Source: an uncultured bacterium (GTDB lineage: Bacteria; Cyanobacteriota; Vampirovibrionia; Gastranaerophilales; Gastranaerophilaceae). Taken from it: a DNA stretch of 64,000 nucleotides. The stretch lies in contig CASEDF010000001.1 of assembly GCA_949286705.1 (NCBI GenBank), positions 186,001 to 250,000 of the forward strand, in the 5' to 3' direction. Shown here in pieces: positions 17,580-27,009 of the stretch. The translations under genes and the position numbers were made by a program. The notes under the pieces are model-generated. The model did no database searches and had not been told where the DNA came from. It saw nothing but the letters and a program-made list of their open reading frames with translations. How positions within the stretch are numbered: position 1 is the stretch's first letter; the number at the start of each line of letters is the position of its first letter.

Positions 17580-17702
17580 TTATGAATTTTAAAATATTAT
17601 TATATATTTTTCAGTCGAATATATTCTACAAAATATGGTTTAAATAGTTACACTATATGGGCTTGAAAAATTTTAAAAAATAATTTATAATAAAAAGAAT
17701 AT

Positions 17703-18221
17703 ATGAATAATAGAATTCGAAAAAAATATGAAAGTTTATTTAAAAAAGACGAACAAATGAAGCTCATAAAGAGCCAAATAGAGCTAATCAAAATGCTTGC
17801 GCGCGGTTATACTTTGCAGGAAACCGCTGATAAAATGAATCTGAAATACTGCAATCTGCAAAAGCGGACACAGCTTTTGTATAAAAAATTTGGTGTAAAC
17901 AGCCGCAAAGAGCTTATCGAAAAGGCTTTGGAACAGAAGATTATCAAGACATCCGATATCTCAAATAAATACCGCCGCCGTTTTCTAAAATATCAAGATG
18001 CAGACGCGCAGCCGCAGCTTATTGAACCGCTTACGGATTTGGAAAAGGAATACATAAGGCTTATTATAGCCGGCGAAAGTAAACAAATGATTGTTAAAAA
18101 ACTGCACGTTTTAAATATTCATTTTTGTAATCATATACAAAATTGTATTTGTTATAAACTGAATGCAAAAAATATTTTGCAGGCTGCAATTTTTGCATAC
18201 AAACTTCAAGTTTTAGACTAA
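17703..18221 (+). CDS. Protein of two LuxR-type helix-turn-helix domains
   Basis: The protein has 172 residues. Residues 22-80 are a LuxR/GerE-like HTH (IELIKMLARGYTLQETADKM, LYKKFGVNSRKELIEKAL), and residues 111-170 are a second, more diverged copy (LTDLEKEYIRLIIAGESKQM, KLNAKNILQAAIFAYKL). There is no receiver or ligand domain. A promoter TTGAAA-17-TATAAT (17663-17691) ends 11 bases before the ATG and no ribosome site exists, so the leader is about five bases. A transcription factor that binds DNA through both domains is inferred. Confidence 0.65.
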   Translation: MNNRIRKKYESLFKKDEQMKLIKSQIELIKMLARGYTLQETADKMNLKYCNLQKRTQLLYKKFGVNSRKELIEKALEQKIIKTSDISNKYRRRFLKYQDADAQPQLIEPLTDLEKEYIRLIIAGESKQMIVKKLHVLNIHFCNHIQNCICYKLNAKNILQAAIFAYKLQVLD

Positions 18222-18425
18222 AATTAAAAATGAAAATATTACTAGATTTTACAGGCATTCCAAACGAATGACCGCTATATTGTACAAACAATTTGGGGAA
18301 TTATTATTAAGTAATATAATTCTAAAATTGTGTCTTTTTTTGCTTGAGTACAAATCAAATTTGTAATTTTAAAAAACAAAAAGAATTTTATAGAAAGAAT
18401 GCAAAAAGTAATATATTCTTTTATT

Positions 18426-18746
18426 ATGGATGAGTTTTTGAAAAAGTTTGGAGAAAGAGTCCGGACATATAGGAAGTTAAATGATTTGAGCCAAGAGCGT
18501 CTGGCTGAGTTGGCTGATGTGTCAACCAACACCATAAATTCGATAGAGAATGGCAAAACTTTTTTGACATATCCGACTTTGAAAAATATTTGTTCATCAC
18601 TTAATATAACCGCGCCGCAATTGTTTGCTTTTGATGTAAAGCCACAAGAACCGGATAAACTATTAAGCCAACTTTTAATTTATGTAAAAAAACTTACCCC
18701 TGCACAGCAAAAACAGGTCATTGAAATCATAAAAACATTTATGTAA
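18426..18746 (+). CDS. XRE-family regulator
   Basis: From the ATG at 18426 there are 106 residues; an upstream in-frame ATG at 18399 would give 115. The HTH spans about 9-64: VRTYRKLNDLSQERLAELAD, VSTNTINSIENGKTFLTYPT. The tail (70-106) is LLIYVKKLTPAQQKQVIEII, probably for dimerisation. A TATATT box lies eight bases before the ATG with no ribosome site. Confidence 0.85.
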   Translation: MDEFLKKFGERVRTYRKLNDLSQERLAELADVSTNTINSIENGKTFLTYPTLKNICSSLNITAPQLFAFDVKPQEPDKLLSQLLIYVKKLTPAQQKQVIEIIKTFM

Positions 18747-18858
18747 TTTTAGTCCTGCAATAATCAACGACATATTATAGTTTTTGATTATATTCTTGCT
18801 ATCACAATATTTTTATGCTAAGTTTTCTGGTAGTTAAACAATATTAGAGGGAAAATTT

Positions 18859-21468
18859 ATGCTAACCGGAAATCAAATCAGACAGTTATATTTAGATTAT
18901 TTTAAAGATAAACACCAGCACACAATAGTTGAAAGTTCAAGTCTTGTGCCGGATAATCCTACTGTTTTGTTGACAACGGCGGGCATGCTGCAATTTTTGC
19001 CGATATTTTTAGGAATTGTAAAATCACCTTATGATCCTCCGCGGGCAGTATCTTGCCAAAAATGTGCAAGAGCAGGCGGAAAAGATTCAGATATTGAAAA
19101 TGTCGGTCGTACCCCAAGACATCACACCTTTTTTGAAATGCTCGGGAATTTTTCGTTCGGCGATTACTATAAAAAAGAAATTATCCCCTGGGCTTGGGAA
19201 TTTGTAACCGAGGTTCTGAAGCTTGATAAAGACAGACTCTGGATTACTATTTTTGAAACCGATGACGAAGCTTATGATATTTGGCGCAGCGTTGGGGTTC
19301 CGGCTGACAGAATTAAGCGTAAAGGTAAAAAAGATAATTTTTGGGGACCTCCGGGTGCATCAGGCTCCTGCGGTCCGTGTTCCGAAATTCATTATGATTT
19401 AGGCGAACAATATAAATGTAATGACCCGAGAGGCTGCGGCATTGATACATGTGAATGCGACAGATGGGTTGAGATTTGGAACCTTGTGTTTACCGAATTA
19501 TATCAGGATGAAGAAGGCAATCAGTCGCCTCTGGACAGTAAAAATGTTGATACCGGCATGGGACTGGAACGTATAACAATGGTTTGTCAGGGTGTTGCGT
19601 CAACTTTTGAAACTGATCTTTTGAAGCCGATTATGGATGAAGTTTCAAAAATGTCGGGCGTTCCTTATAAAAAATCAGAAAAAACGGATATTTCTCTGCG
19701 TATTATAACAGACCATGCAAGATGCGTAACTTTTTTGATTTCAGACGGTGTAATTCCGGGAAATGAAGGCAGAAATTATGTTTTGAGAATGATTTTGCGC
19801 CGCGCTTTGCGCCACGGCAAAATGCTCGGGCTTGATTTGCCGTTCTTGTATAAACTCGTCGATGTTGTTGTTGAACACTACGGCGAAGCTTATCCCGAAT
19901 TGGTTAAAAATAAGGCAAAAGTTATTGATATAATTAAAAAAGAAGAAGAACGTTTTGCAAAAACACTGGATAGAGGCTACAAACTTCTTGATGAATTTAT
20001 TTCAGCCAAAAAAGATATTGACGGTGAAAATGCTTTCAAATTATATGACACTTTTGGTTTTCCGTTTGAATTGACAAAGGAAATTGCGGAAGAAAACGGT
20101 TTGAAGGTTGATGAAGAAGGCTTTAAAGTCGCAATGCAGGAACAAAAAGACCGTGCTAAAGCCGCAACTCAGAAAATCAGCGTAACCGGCGATATTAAAT
20201 ACGCAAAAATCGAAGAAAAAGTCGGTTCAACAGAATTTGTCGGCTATGACGAAAATGAATGCGACGCAAAAATTCTCGACACTGTTGAAGGTGAAGGATA
20301 TGTCGATATAATTCTTGATAAAACACCTTTTTATGCCGAATGCGGCGGTCAGGTAGGCGACAGCGGTATTATAGAAAATGAAAATATGAAAGCCGAAGTT
20401 TTGACAACCTTTAAGGTTAATCAGCTTTTTGTACACCGTTCAAAATTAATAAACGGTGAAATTACAATAGGCGAAAAAGTTCATGCAAAAATTGATGTTC
20501 CGCGTCGTGAAGAAATCAGACTTCACCATACATCAGCGCACTTGCTTCAGGCTGCGTTGATTAAGGTTTTGGGTGATGAGGTTCATCAGGCAGGTTCTCA
20601 GGTTGAAGAAAATCGTATGAGATTTGACTTTACATTTTCCCGTGCAATGACGCCTGAGGAATTGTTTAAGGTTGAAGAAATTTTAAACAACTGGGTTGCA
20701 AAAGGTTTGAAAGTTTCAACCGAGGTTATGGATATTGAAAAAGCTAAATTAACCGGTGCAACAGCGTTGTTCGGTGAAAAATACGATGACGAGGTAAGGG
20801 TTGTTTCAATCGGCAATGAAACATGTATTTCAAAAGAATTCTGCGCCGGAACACATGCAAGAAATACTCGCGACTTGCGTCTGGTAAAAATTGTTTCGGA
20901 AGGTGCAATTTCTGCCGGCACAAGACGTATTGAGCTTGTTGTTGCACGTTCCGCATTTGAATTTATGAATGCAAAAGTCAAAGAAATGGACAAATTGTCT
21001 TTGATGTTTAAAACGCATTATGATGAAATTCTTGATCGTGTTGAAAAACTTCTTGATGAGAATAAAGAACTACAAAAAGAGCTTACCAGAGCTAAAGAAG
21101 AAAATGCAAGAAATAAATTTTCATCATTTATTTCGCGGGCTCAGGATATTGCAGGTGGGAAATTGTTTATATCAAAAATTGAAGATTTTGATTCCGATGC
21201 AATCAAGGCAGGAATTGATGTTCTTGCAAACAAGCTCGGCGAAAGTATTATAGTCCTTGCAAATTCGAAAATGGTTATTGCAAAAGTTTCTGACGGTTTT
21301 GTCAAAAACGGTGTAAATGCAGGCAAAATTGTCGGTGAAATTGCAAGAGCTACCGGTGCAAACGGCGGCGGACGTCCGAATTTTGCTCAAGGCGGTGTAA
21401 AAGATGCCTCTAAACTCGATGAAATTTTAGCTAAATTTGATGAAGAACTTAAAGTGGTCAAGATTTAG
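18859..21468 (+). CDS. alaS: Alanyl-tRNA synthetase
   Basis: This 869-residue enzyme charges tRNA-Ala. The class II catalytic core is at the N-terminus (HHTFFEMLGNFSFGDYYKKE as motif 2 and GMGLERITMV as motif 3). The editing domain has HHTSAHLLQAALIKVLG and the zinc-binding CAGTHARNT. The C-Ala domain ends GANGGGRPNFAQGG. All parts are present and length is normal. GAGGG precedes the ATG. No T-box is visible in the 112-bp upstream region. Confidence 0.98.
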   Translation: MLTGNQIRQLYLDYFKDKHQHTIVESSSLVPDNPTVLLTTAGMLQFLPIFLGIVKSPYDPPRAVSCQKCARAGGKDSDIENVGRTPRHHTFFEMLGNFSFGDYYKKEIIPWAWEFVTEVLKLDKDRLWITIFETDDEAYDIWRSVGVPADRIKRKGKKDNFWGPPGASGSCGPCSEIHYDLGEQYKCNDPRGCGIDTCECDRWVEIWNLVFTELYQDEEGNQSPLDSKNVDTGMGLERITMVCQGVASTFETDLLKPIMDEVSKMSGVPYKKSEKTDISLRIITDHARCVTFLISDGVIPGNEGRNYVLRMILRRALRHGKMLGLDLPFLYKLVDVVVEHYGEAYPELVKNKAKVIDIIKKEEERFAKTLDRGYKLLDEFISAKKDIDGENAFKLYDTFGFPFELTKEIAEENGLKVDEEGFKVAMQEQKDRAKAATQKISVTGDIKYAKIEEKVGSTEFVGYDENECDAKILDTVEGEGYVDIILDKTPFYAECGGQVGDSGIIENENMKAEVLTTFKVNQLFVHRSKLINGEITIGEKVHAKIDVPRREEIRLHHTSAHLLQAALIKVLGDEVHQAGSQVEENRMRFDFTFSRAMTPEELFKVEEILNNWVAKGLKVSTEVMDIEKAKLTGATALFGEKYDDEVRVVSIGNETCISKEFCAGTHARNTRDLRLVKIVSEGAISAGTRRIELVVARSAFEFMNAKVKEMDKLSLMFKTHYDEILDRVEKLLDENKELQKELTRAKEENARNKFSSFISRAQDIAGGKLFISKIEDFDSDAIKAGIDVLANKLGESIIVLANSKMVIAKVSDGFVKNGVNAGKIVGEIARATGANGGGRPNFAQGGVKDASKLDEILAKFDEELKVVKI

Positions 21469-21526
21469 ATGATAATTGCTTCGTGTTTGCTCGTAATGCC
21501 TGTATTAAAATTGTAAAGGAATAAAA

Positions 21527-21964
21527 ATGACTGTATTAAAAATAGAGAGGTTACCGCATAATAAGAGTGTTCCGAAGTATCAAACGGAAGGTGCTGCGGG
21601 AATGGATTTGTGTGCGGCAATAGAAGAACCTGTTACGTTAAAACCGCTTGAAAGAGCGCTTATTCCGACAGGTTTAAAAATCGAACTGGAACATGGTTAC
21701 GAAGCGCAAGTCAGACCGCGTTCGGGACTTTCAATAAAACACGGGATAACTCTTATTAATTGTGTCGGAACAATTGATGAAGATTACAGAGGCGAAGTTT
21801 GTGTGCCGGTTGTGAATTTGTCCAATGAAATTTATACAATTCAGCCGGAAGAAAGAATAGCGCAGATGATTATAGCACGTGTTGAACAGGCAAAAATTGA
21901 TGTTGTGACGGAATTAACCGAAACAACAAGAGGCGCCGGAGGATTCGGTTCTACAGGAAAATAA
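21527..21964 (+). CDS. dut: dUTP diphosphatase
   Basis: This 145-residue trimeric dUTPase hydrolyses dUTP to dUMP and pyrophosphate, keeping uracil out of DNA. All five motifs are present: [43 protein letters not shown] and the C-terminal arm [17 protein letters not shown] lies before the start. It follows alaS by 58 bases and is probably co-transcribed with it. Confidence 0.97.
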   Translation: MTVLKIERLPHNKSVPKYQTEGAAGMDLCAAIEEPVTLKPLERALIPTGLKIELEHGYEAQVRPRSGLSIKHGITLINCVGTIDEDYRGEVCVPVVNLSNEIYTIQPEERIAQMIIARVEQAKIDVVTELTETTRGAGGFGSTGK

Positions 21965-21993
21965 AAAGAGAACTTTTACGGTTCTCTTTTTTT
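21962..21993. terminator. Bidirectional terminator after dut
   Basis: The stem AAAGAGAACTTT-TACG-GTTCTCTTTTTTT ends the alaS-dut unit. Its other strand overlaps the stop of the 59-residue gene on the minus strand and can end that transcript too. Confidence 0.85.
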
Positions 21994-22155
21994 GAATATT
22001 GAAATTTCATGTGTTATATCTAAAAGACTTGATTTTACTGCATTGTCAAATATATGAGGCGGGAGTTTTTCGTTTTTTTCATTATGCTGTAACTCCCAGT
22101 AATTATCCGGAAGTTTCGGTAAACCATTCGGTATATTGTCTTTAAAATCAACCAT
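21976..22155 (-). CDS. Small hypothetical protein of 59 residues
   Basis: This minus-strand frame has an ATG at 22155 preceded by GGAG with an eight-base spacer. It encodes MVDFKDNIPNGLPKLPDNY and ends ISIFKKREP. Composition is protein-like (W, H, P and balanced charges), codon use is like its neighbours, and the stop codon sits inside the shared terminator stem. It lies 77 bases downstream of the GH57 gene on the same strand and may be its operon partner. No family is recognised. Confidence 0.6.
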   Translation of the reverse strand: MVDFKDNIPNGLPKLPDNYWELQHNEKNEKLPPHIFDNAVKSSLLDITHEISIFKKREP

Positions 22156-22232
22156 TTCTTAACTCCGTTTGTTTATTTAACGTAAAAAAATATGAAAAAC
22201 TTTGAGAAAATCCATGAAAAGTTTACAACTTT

Positions 22233-24467
22233 TTACAATCTCGGAACCGTTAAAAGCATTTCATAAGGGATGCAAGATTCTTTTATGCCGAGATTGGCGC
22301 TTATAAACATAAATTCCAGAGTTTCGTTATTTTCGATTTCTAACAGATCAAACGGAATACTTATATCAATAGTGTTTGCAAAAACATAATTAATATCTTT
22401 ATCATTTTCTAATGCCCAGATGTTGCCGGGAATAGATTTTATCATTCTGACAAGCTTGAGTTCATCATTGTTTATTGATAATTGTAATTCGTTATGGAAT
22501 TTTTCTTTTAAAAGCGGTAGAACATTTTCTGTTTTATTAATAAGTCTAACCGGTGAAAGGGAATGTTTTTTGTGTGAATTTCGCATATAAATATACATCT
22601 GGTAAGTTCGTAGTTTTAAATCAGGATCTTCAAATATATATTTATTTAGATAAAACCTTAAGTAGAAATTGTTTTTGTCATAACCGTAACAAATCCTGTC
22701 AAAGAATTTGGAATCTTTTAATACAGGTCCGTCAGGTATATCTATGCATCCTGCATTCAACCAGGAATCATCATCTATATTGCCGTCAATTGCCGGTGTG
22801 AATTCTCCTTTCGGGTATCTCGAAGGTTTGGTAAATGCTGATGTTAAAGGTTCATCTAAATATCCCGGAACATTCAGTCCCAGATATAAATAAATGTTTT
22901 TTAAATGTTCTCTGAAGATATAGTCAAATATATTGTCACGGCCTGAATCATTGGGTTCGCCATACCACCAGAACCAATCACTGCCCTCGCATATAAATAG
23001 TTCTTTTTTTGCGTCTTTTATATGCGGGTTTAAAGGATGTTTTTTAACGTATTTTGAAAAATCGTCACGGACACGTTTTAAATAATTCCATGCAAGATTT
23101 TTCAAAGGCTCGTCTATCCATAATTTGAAATTTCTGTTTATCCATGAGCCGGAACTTATTTTGGCAAGCGGTTTGTGACCTGTTTCTTTATCCAAATATT
23201 CACTGATTAAGACAGTTTCTAATGTTTCGTCGTCTTCTATCAAAGTATAAAGTGTTTTTAAGAAAGATAAGCCGTCTTCCAGATAATTTTCCCAGCAGTT
23301 TTCTCCATCCATTGCAATTGTTAACAAATGATTATTGTCTGGTGACGACAATAATTTGCTTTGAATAACTTTAATTCTGTCATAGAGGTCGTTTGCAGCT
23401 GCTATCGGATTATGGTTCGGGTATTCAAAACTTATAAGATTTGGAATGGTGCTGTCTCTGAAAATTATTTTTAGATTTTTGTTTTTTATTTTATAGTCAT
23501 AAGATTTCATAAGATGATACGGATCTTCAAGATGACCTTTAAAATCTCTTATAAATTCAAAATTGATTGAATCGGATAATATACCTTCATCTGAAATTGT
23601 CCAGTCAACACCAAGAGTGGTCAGCATATAAAGTGTTTTGGGGCTTACGCAATGTTCCGATGGCCAGATGCCTCTAGGACGTTTACCAAAAATTTCTTCA
23701 ATTCTGTCCAGTGCCATTTTGGTTTGCATTTTCCCGTCAAGATAGGTTTTTAAGACTTGAGGGGCATTTTCCGTTGTTTTTTTAATACTTTTATTATCAA
23801 GCAGAATTGGCAAAATAGGATGATAATACGGACTCGTTGTAATTTCAATTCTGTCTTTGTCAAGATATTTTTTATATGCCGGAATTATCTGTTTCATTAT
23901 ATCTCTTTGGATTTCTATTATATTAATCCTATCTTCAAGAGTATAATTTTTCCCTTTTTTATCTAATTTTTTCAGTTCAGGATATTTGGTTTTGTAGATA
24001 GGGTCAATCCATGCAAGATTAAATAAAGCCATTAAGTCAGAATATTCCTGATCCGAAAATATATCAATACCTGCATCAGGATTGGTTTGTATTTTATGGT
24101 AGAGTTTGTTATATTCATCATAAGGCAGAATCATTGATTGATAATTTGCATCAAAAAAGTTGTTTATAATAAACAATTTTGCATCGTCCGAAAGCATTTC
24201 AATCGGGGTTATTGTCAATTTTGAGTGAATATCATGCATCTCATTTTCGGCATAATCAATTATGCAATCTAGAAGTACCGGAACAAGATTAAAATTTAAT
24301 TTAAGTCTTTTAAATTTATTCAGGATTTCTACCATGTCCAGATAGTCTTTAACTGCATGCAGTCTTACCCATGGCATTAGGTAATCCCCGTCAGGAGTGA
24401 GTTGATAAACAGGCTGGTGCATATGCCAGTAGAATGCAATAGACAACTTTTTGGTTTTGCTCATCAT
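22233..24467 (-). CDS. Glycoside hydrolase family 57 enzyme
   Basis: The protein has 744 residues. The family 57 catalytic domain starts with AFYWHMHQPVYQ (region 1). RGIWPSEHCVSPKTLYML is the region that carries the catalytic Glu, and AMDGENCWENY is the region with the acid/base Asp. About residues 570-740 form a separate beta-rich domain resembling those that bind carbohydrate in amylopullulanases. No signal peptide is seen, so it is probably cytoplasmic, acting on glycogen or starch-like alpha-glucan. The specificity (amylase, glucanotransferase or branching) cannot be set by eye. The second codon is also ATG. Confidence 0.88.
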   Translation of the reverse strand: MMSKTKKLSIAFYWHMHQPVYQLTPDGDYLMPWVRLHAVKDYLDMVEILNKFKRLKLNFNLVPVLLDCIIDYAENEMHDIHSKLTITPIEMLSDDAKLFIINNFFDANYQSMILPYDEYNKLYHKIQTNPDAGIDIFSDQEYSDLMALFNLAWIDPIYKTKYPELKKLDKKGKNYTLEDRINIIEIQRDIMKQIIPAYKKYLDKDRIEITTSPYYHPILPILLDNKSIKKTTENAPQVLKTYLDGKMQTKMALDRIEEIFGKRPRGIWPSEHCVSPKTLYMLTTLGVDWTISDEGILSDSINFEFIRDFKGHLEDPYHLMKSYDYKIKNKNLKIIFRDSTIPNLISFEYPNHNPIAAANDLYDRIKVIQSKLLSSPDNNHLLTIAMDGENCWENYLEDGLSFLKTLYTLIEDDETLETVLISEYLDKETGHKPLAKISSGSWINRNFKLWIDEPLKNLAWNYLKRVRDDFSKYVKKHPLNPHIKDAKKELFICEGSDWFWWYGEPNDSGRDNIFDYIFREHLKNIYLYLGLNVPGYLDEPLTSAFTKPSRYPKGEFTPAIDGNIDDDSWLNAGCIDIPDGPVLKDSKFFDRICYGYDKNNFYLRFYLNKYIFEDPDLKLRTYQMYIYMRNSHKKHSLSPVRLINKTENVLPLLKEKFHNELQLSINNDELKLVRMIKSIPGNIWALENDKDINYVFANTIDISIPFDLLEIENNETLEFMFISANLGIKESCIPYEMLLTVPRL

Positions 24468-24814
24468 AAAATCTTTTTCCTACTAAAGCTATTATATCAT
24501 TATTTTATTAAAAAATACAGTGAATTTATATTTTCGGTTGTTCAGCGGATTTTGGGGTTTACAATTTGCAATTTTTGAAATTTTTATATGTACCGGAAGA
24601 AAATGCTTGTGATGAGCAGGGTTTTTATTACGAAGCGTGAATTATTTATGACGGTTGGCAAAGATGATCATCCGTGGTTTTAATATTTTGATTTTTGCAA
24701 CGATATTTTAACATTTTGTCAAAAAAATACAGCACAAAAAATGTTTCTGCTATGATAGTAACAGGTTGGTTTTTATTAGCCGAAATATGAGTTAAACCCC
24801 GAAAGGAAACATTT
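24468..24814. other. Intergenic region, divergent promoters
   Basis: These 347 bases separate the divergent GH57 and symporter genes. No gene is supported. A TATGAT hexamer at about 24753 could be the -10 box of the symporter gene, whose ribosome site is AAAGGAAA before 24815. The rest is AT rich and shows no convincing RNA fold or repeat. Confidence 0.4.
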
Positions 24815-26356
24815 ATGAAGAAATTTTTATTTGTACTTTTTACACTTTTATTTAACATTCAGTCTGCTCATGCAGTGAATGTTGATGCAATGATGGATAA
24901 ATACGTTGCACCGGTTTGCGACAGAATTGCGGATGTTGTATTCTTTCCGATTTCAATAGGTTCATCACAGGTTCCGTTGATTATATTCTGGATTTTGTTT
25001 GCCGGATTCTTTTTCACATTGTATTTTAAAGGTGTATCTTTATGGGGTTTAAAACATGCTGTTGAAACGGTTGCAAAACCTGCTGACAAAAATTCAGATT
25101 CAAACGGTGAGGTTTCATCATTTCAAGCATTGGCAACAGCATTATCCGGCACAATCGGTATAGGAAGTATTGCCGGTGTTGCAATTTCAATTTCAATAGG
25201 CGGCCCCGGTGCAGCGTTCTGGATTTTTATAGGCGCACTTCTGGGTATGTCTATCAAGTTTGTGGAAGCTACACTGGCTGTTAAATATAGAAGATTTAAC
25301 CTTGACGGAACAGTATCAGGTGGTCCGATGCACTATATTGCACATGGACTTACAAGAAAAAAATTACGCTGGTTAGGGCAGCCTTTGTCTGCTATATTTG
25401 CACTTCTTTGTATCGGCGGTGCAATCTCCGGCGGTAACATGATTCAGATTAATCAATCCGCACATCAGCTTGTACATATTACAGGCGGTGTAAACAGTTT
25501 TATGCATGGTTATACATGGGTGTTTGGTGTTGTAATAGCAGTGCTTGTCTGGATGAGTGTTGTTGGCGGTATTAAAAGTATATCAAAAATTACAACAATT
25601 CTTGTTCCTACAATGTGTTTCTTATACATAGGCGCATCACTTGTTGTAATTCTGGCAAATTATGCTGCTATTCCGCATGGACTTATGGTTATTGTAAAAG
25701 AAGCTTTTTGTCCGCAGGCTGTTGCCGGGGGTGTGTTTGGTACCATAATTATTGGTTTACGACGTTCTGTACAATGTAATGAAGCAGGTACGGGAGCTGC
25801 GGCTATTGCTTATGCAACAGTTAAAACAAATGAACCGATTTCTCAAGGTTTTGTAGCTTTGATTGAAACATTTTTAACCGGTATTTTATGTCTTTTGACA
25901 TCATTTGCGATATTATTTTCCGGAACATTTGTTATGGGCGCTCAGGGAATTTCCGGTATTGAACTTGCATCAACTGCATTTCAATCAGTAATTTCTTTCT
26001 TCCCTTATATTTTGTCACTTGTTGTTATAATGTTTGCATTATCAACATTGATTTCTTGGTCTTATTACGGACAGAAAGCCTGGAACTTCCTTGTTGGTGA
26101 AGGTAAAAAACGTAATTTAACTTTTGATATTATATATTGTATATTTATTGTAATCGGTTCAGCTATGAATGTAGGTTCCGTAATTTATATTACTGATGCA
26201 ATGATGATTGCAATGTGTGTGCCGAATATTATTGCATTGTATATTATGGCACCGGAAATCAAACGCGATTTCAATGAGTATTGCAAAAAACATAATGTTG
26301 GTAAACTTGTTAACGGTACTTTGTTTAAAAAAGCGGAAGTTACAACGGAAGCATAA
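24815..26356 (+). CDS. Sodium:alanine/glycine symporter (AGCS family)
   Basis: This 513-residue multi-pass membrane protein belongs to the AGCS family (AgcS/DagA/AlsT). The signature SGTIGIGSIAGVAISISIGG is followed by GAAFWIFIGALLGM and later QCNEAGTGAAAIAYATVKT. It should import alanine or glycine with sodium. The N-terminus has an additional signal-peptide-like segment (MKKFLFVLFTLLFNIQSAHA) before the first usual helix, an uncommon feature. It is followed after three bases by an ACT-domain gene, so both are one unit. Confidence 0.9.
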   Translation: MKKFLFVLFTLLFNIQSAHAVNVDAMMDKYVAPVCDRIADVVFFPISIGSSQVPLIIFWILFAGFFFTLYFKGVSLWGLKHAVETVAKPADKNSDSNGEVSSFQALATALSGTIGIGSIAGVAISISIGGPGAAFWIFIGALLGMSIKFVEATLAVKYRRFNLDGTVSGGPMHYIAHGLTRKKLRWLGQPLSAIFALLCIGGAISGGNMIQINQSAHQLVHITGGVNSFMHGYTWVFGVVIAVLVWMSVVGGIKSISKITTILVPTMCFLYIGASLVVILANYAAIPHGLMVIVKEAFCPQAVAGGVFGTIIIGLRRSVQCNEAGTGAAAIAYATVKTNEPISQGFVALIETFLTGILCLLTSFAILFSGTFVMGAQGISGIELASTAFQSVISFFPYILSLVVIMFALSTLISWSYYGQKAWNFLVGEGKKRNLTFDIIYCIFIVIGSAMNVGSVIYITDAMMIAMCVPNIIALYIMAPEIKRDFNEYCKKHNVGKLVNGTLFKKAEVTTEA

Positions 26357-26359
26357 GAT

Positions 26360-26638
26360 ATGTCAGATCAACAGATAATTGTTACAGTTTCAGGTATAGA
26401 TAAAGTGGGAATCGTTGCAAAAGTTGCAACGGCTCTTGCTATGCTTGAAGTTAATATTGAAGATATTAAACAAACTATCATGCAGGGACATTTTGTAATG
26501 TTCCTGCTTGGTAATATCTCTAAATCCAATTTTACCTTTAAAGAAATTAAAGAAAATTTAACTCAAATCGGTGAAGAACTCGGCATGGAAATTTGGGTAC
26601 AGAGAAAAGATATCTTTGATAAAATGCATAATGTTTAG
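26360..26638 (+). CDS. ACT-domain protein (UPF0237 type)
   Basis: This 92-residue single ACT domain has the pattern IIVTVSGIDKVGIVAKVATALAM and NIEDIKQTIMQGHFVMFL. Small ACT proteins of this type sense amino acids and regulate transport or glycine metabolism. Its position three bases after an alanine/glycine symporter fits that role, which is inference. Confidence 0.9.
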   Translation: MSDQQIIVTVSGIDKVGIVAKVATALAMLEVNIEDIKQTIMQGHFVMFLLGNISKSNFTFKEIKENLTQIGEELGMEIWVQRKDIFDKMHNV

Positions 26639-26970
26639 TTTTCTTCAATCTGCCATTTTTTGGGATCAAATTTTAAATCCTTAACTTTTATTTTTAAAGA
26701 TTTTAAATAGGGTTGAAGTTGTACAAGAAGTTGTGTTTTTTTAAGCATTAATTCCTGTGCGACAATTGCATTTTCGCACGCGATTACCATAACACCGCCG
26801 CCAAGCATTGAATAGGGTTTTGATTTTTCCGCAAACTTTTCCCCGGCCACTTTTGACCAGAATTTATATAAGTTGCTTCTGGTTACAGCCTTTTTTATAT
26901 CTTTGTTTTCAAGCATATCCGCTATTATTTCTTCTGTTGAAACAAAGTTTGTATATAACACTTTCTTCAC
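26635..26970 (-). CDS. dciA: DciA-like protein (DUF721)
   Basis: The protein has 111 residues and starts at a GTG. The DUF721 pattern is visible: W-x-x-V-A-G at FWSKVAGEKFAEKSKPY, then GVMVIACENAIVAQEL. DciA is the helicase loader that brings DnaB to the origin in bacteria lacking DnaC/DnaI. DnaB is encoded 12 kb away in this window. Its 3' end overlaps the ACT gene by four bases. Confidence 0.75.
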   Translation of the reverse strand: MKKVLYTNFVSTEEIIADMLENKDIKKAVTRSNLYKFWSKVAGEKFAEKSKPYSMLGGGVMVIACENAIVAQELMLKKTQLLVQLQPYLKSLKIKVKDLKFDPKKWQIEEN

Positions 26971-27009
26971 GATTTTGTACCCTTGAGGTTTTTATGTTAT
27001 TATTAAAGA

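Noticed and set aside
18747-18858. T-box before alaS
   Set aside because: No specifier stem, T-box sequence or terminator fits in these 112 bases.
20598-20993. 131-codon frame opposite alaS
   Set aside because: It is a shadow of the strongly conserved editing domain of alaS and has no start signals of its own.
24617-24691. Short frame beginning MSRVFITKR between GH57 and the symporter
   Set aside because: It has no ribosome site and only 23 codons, with no supporting promoter or antisense arrangement.
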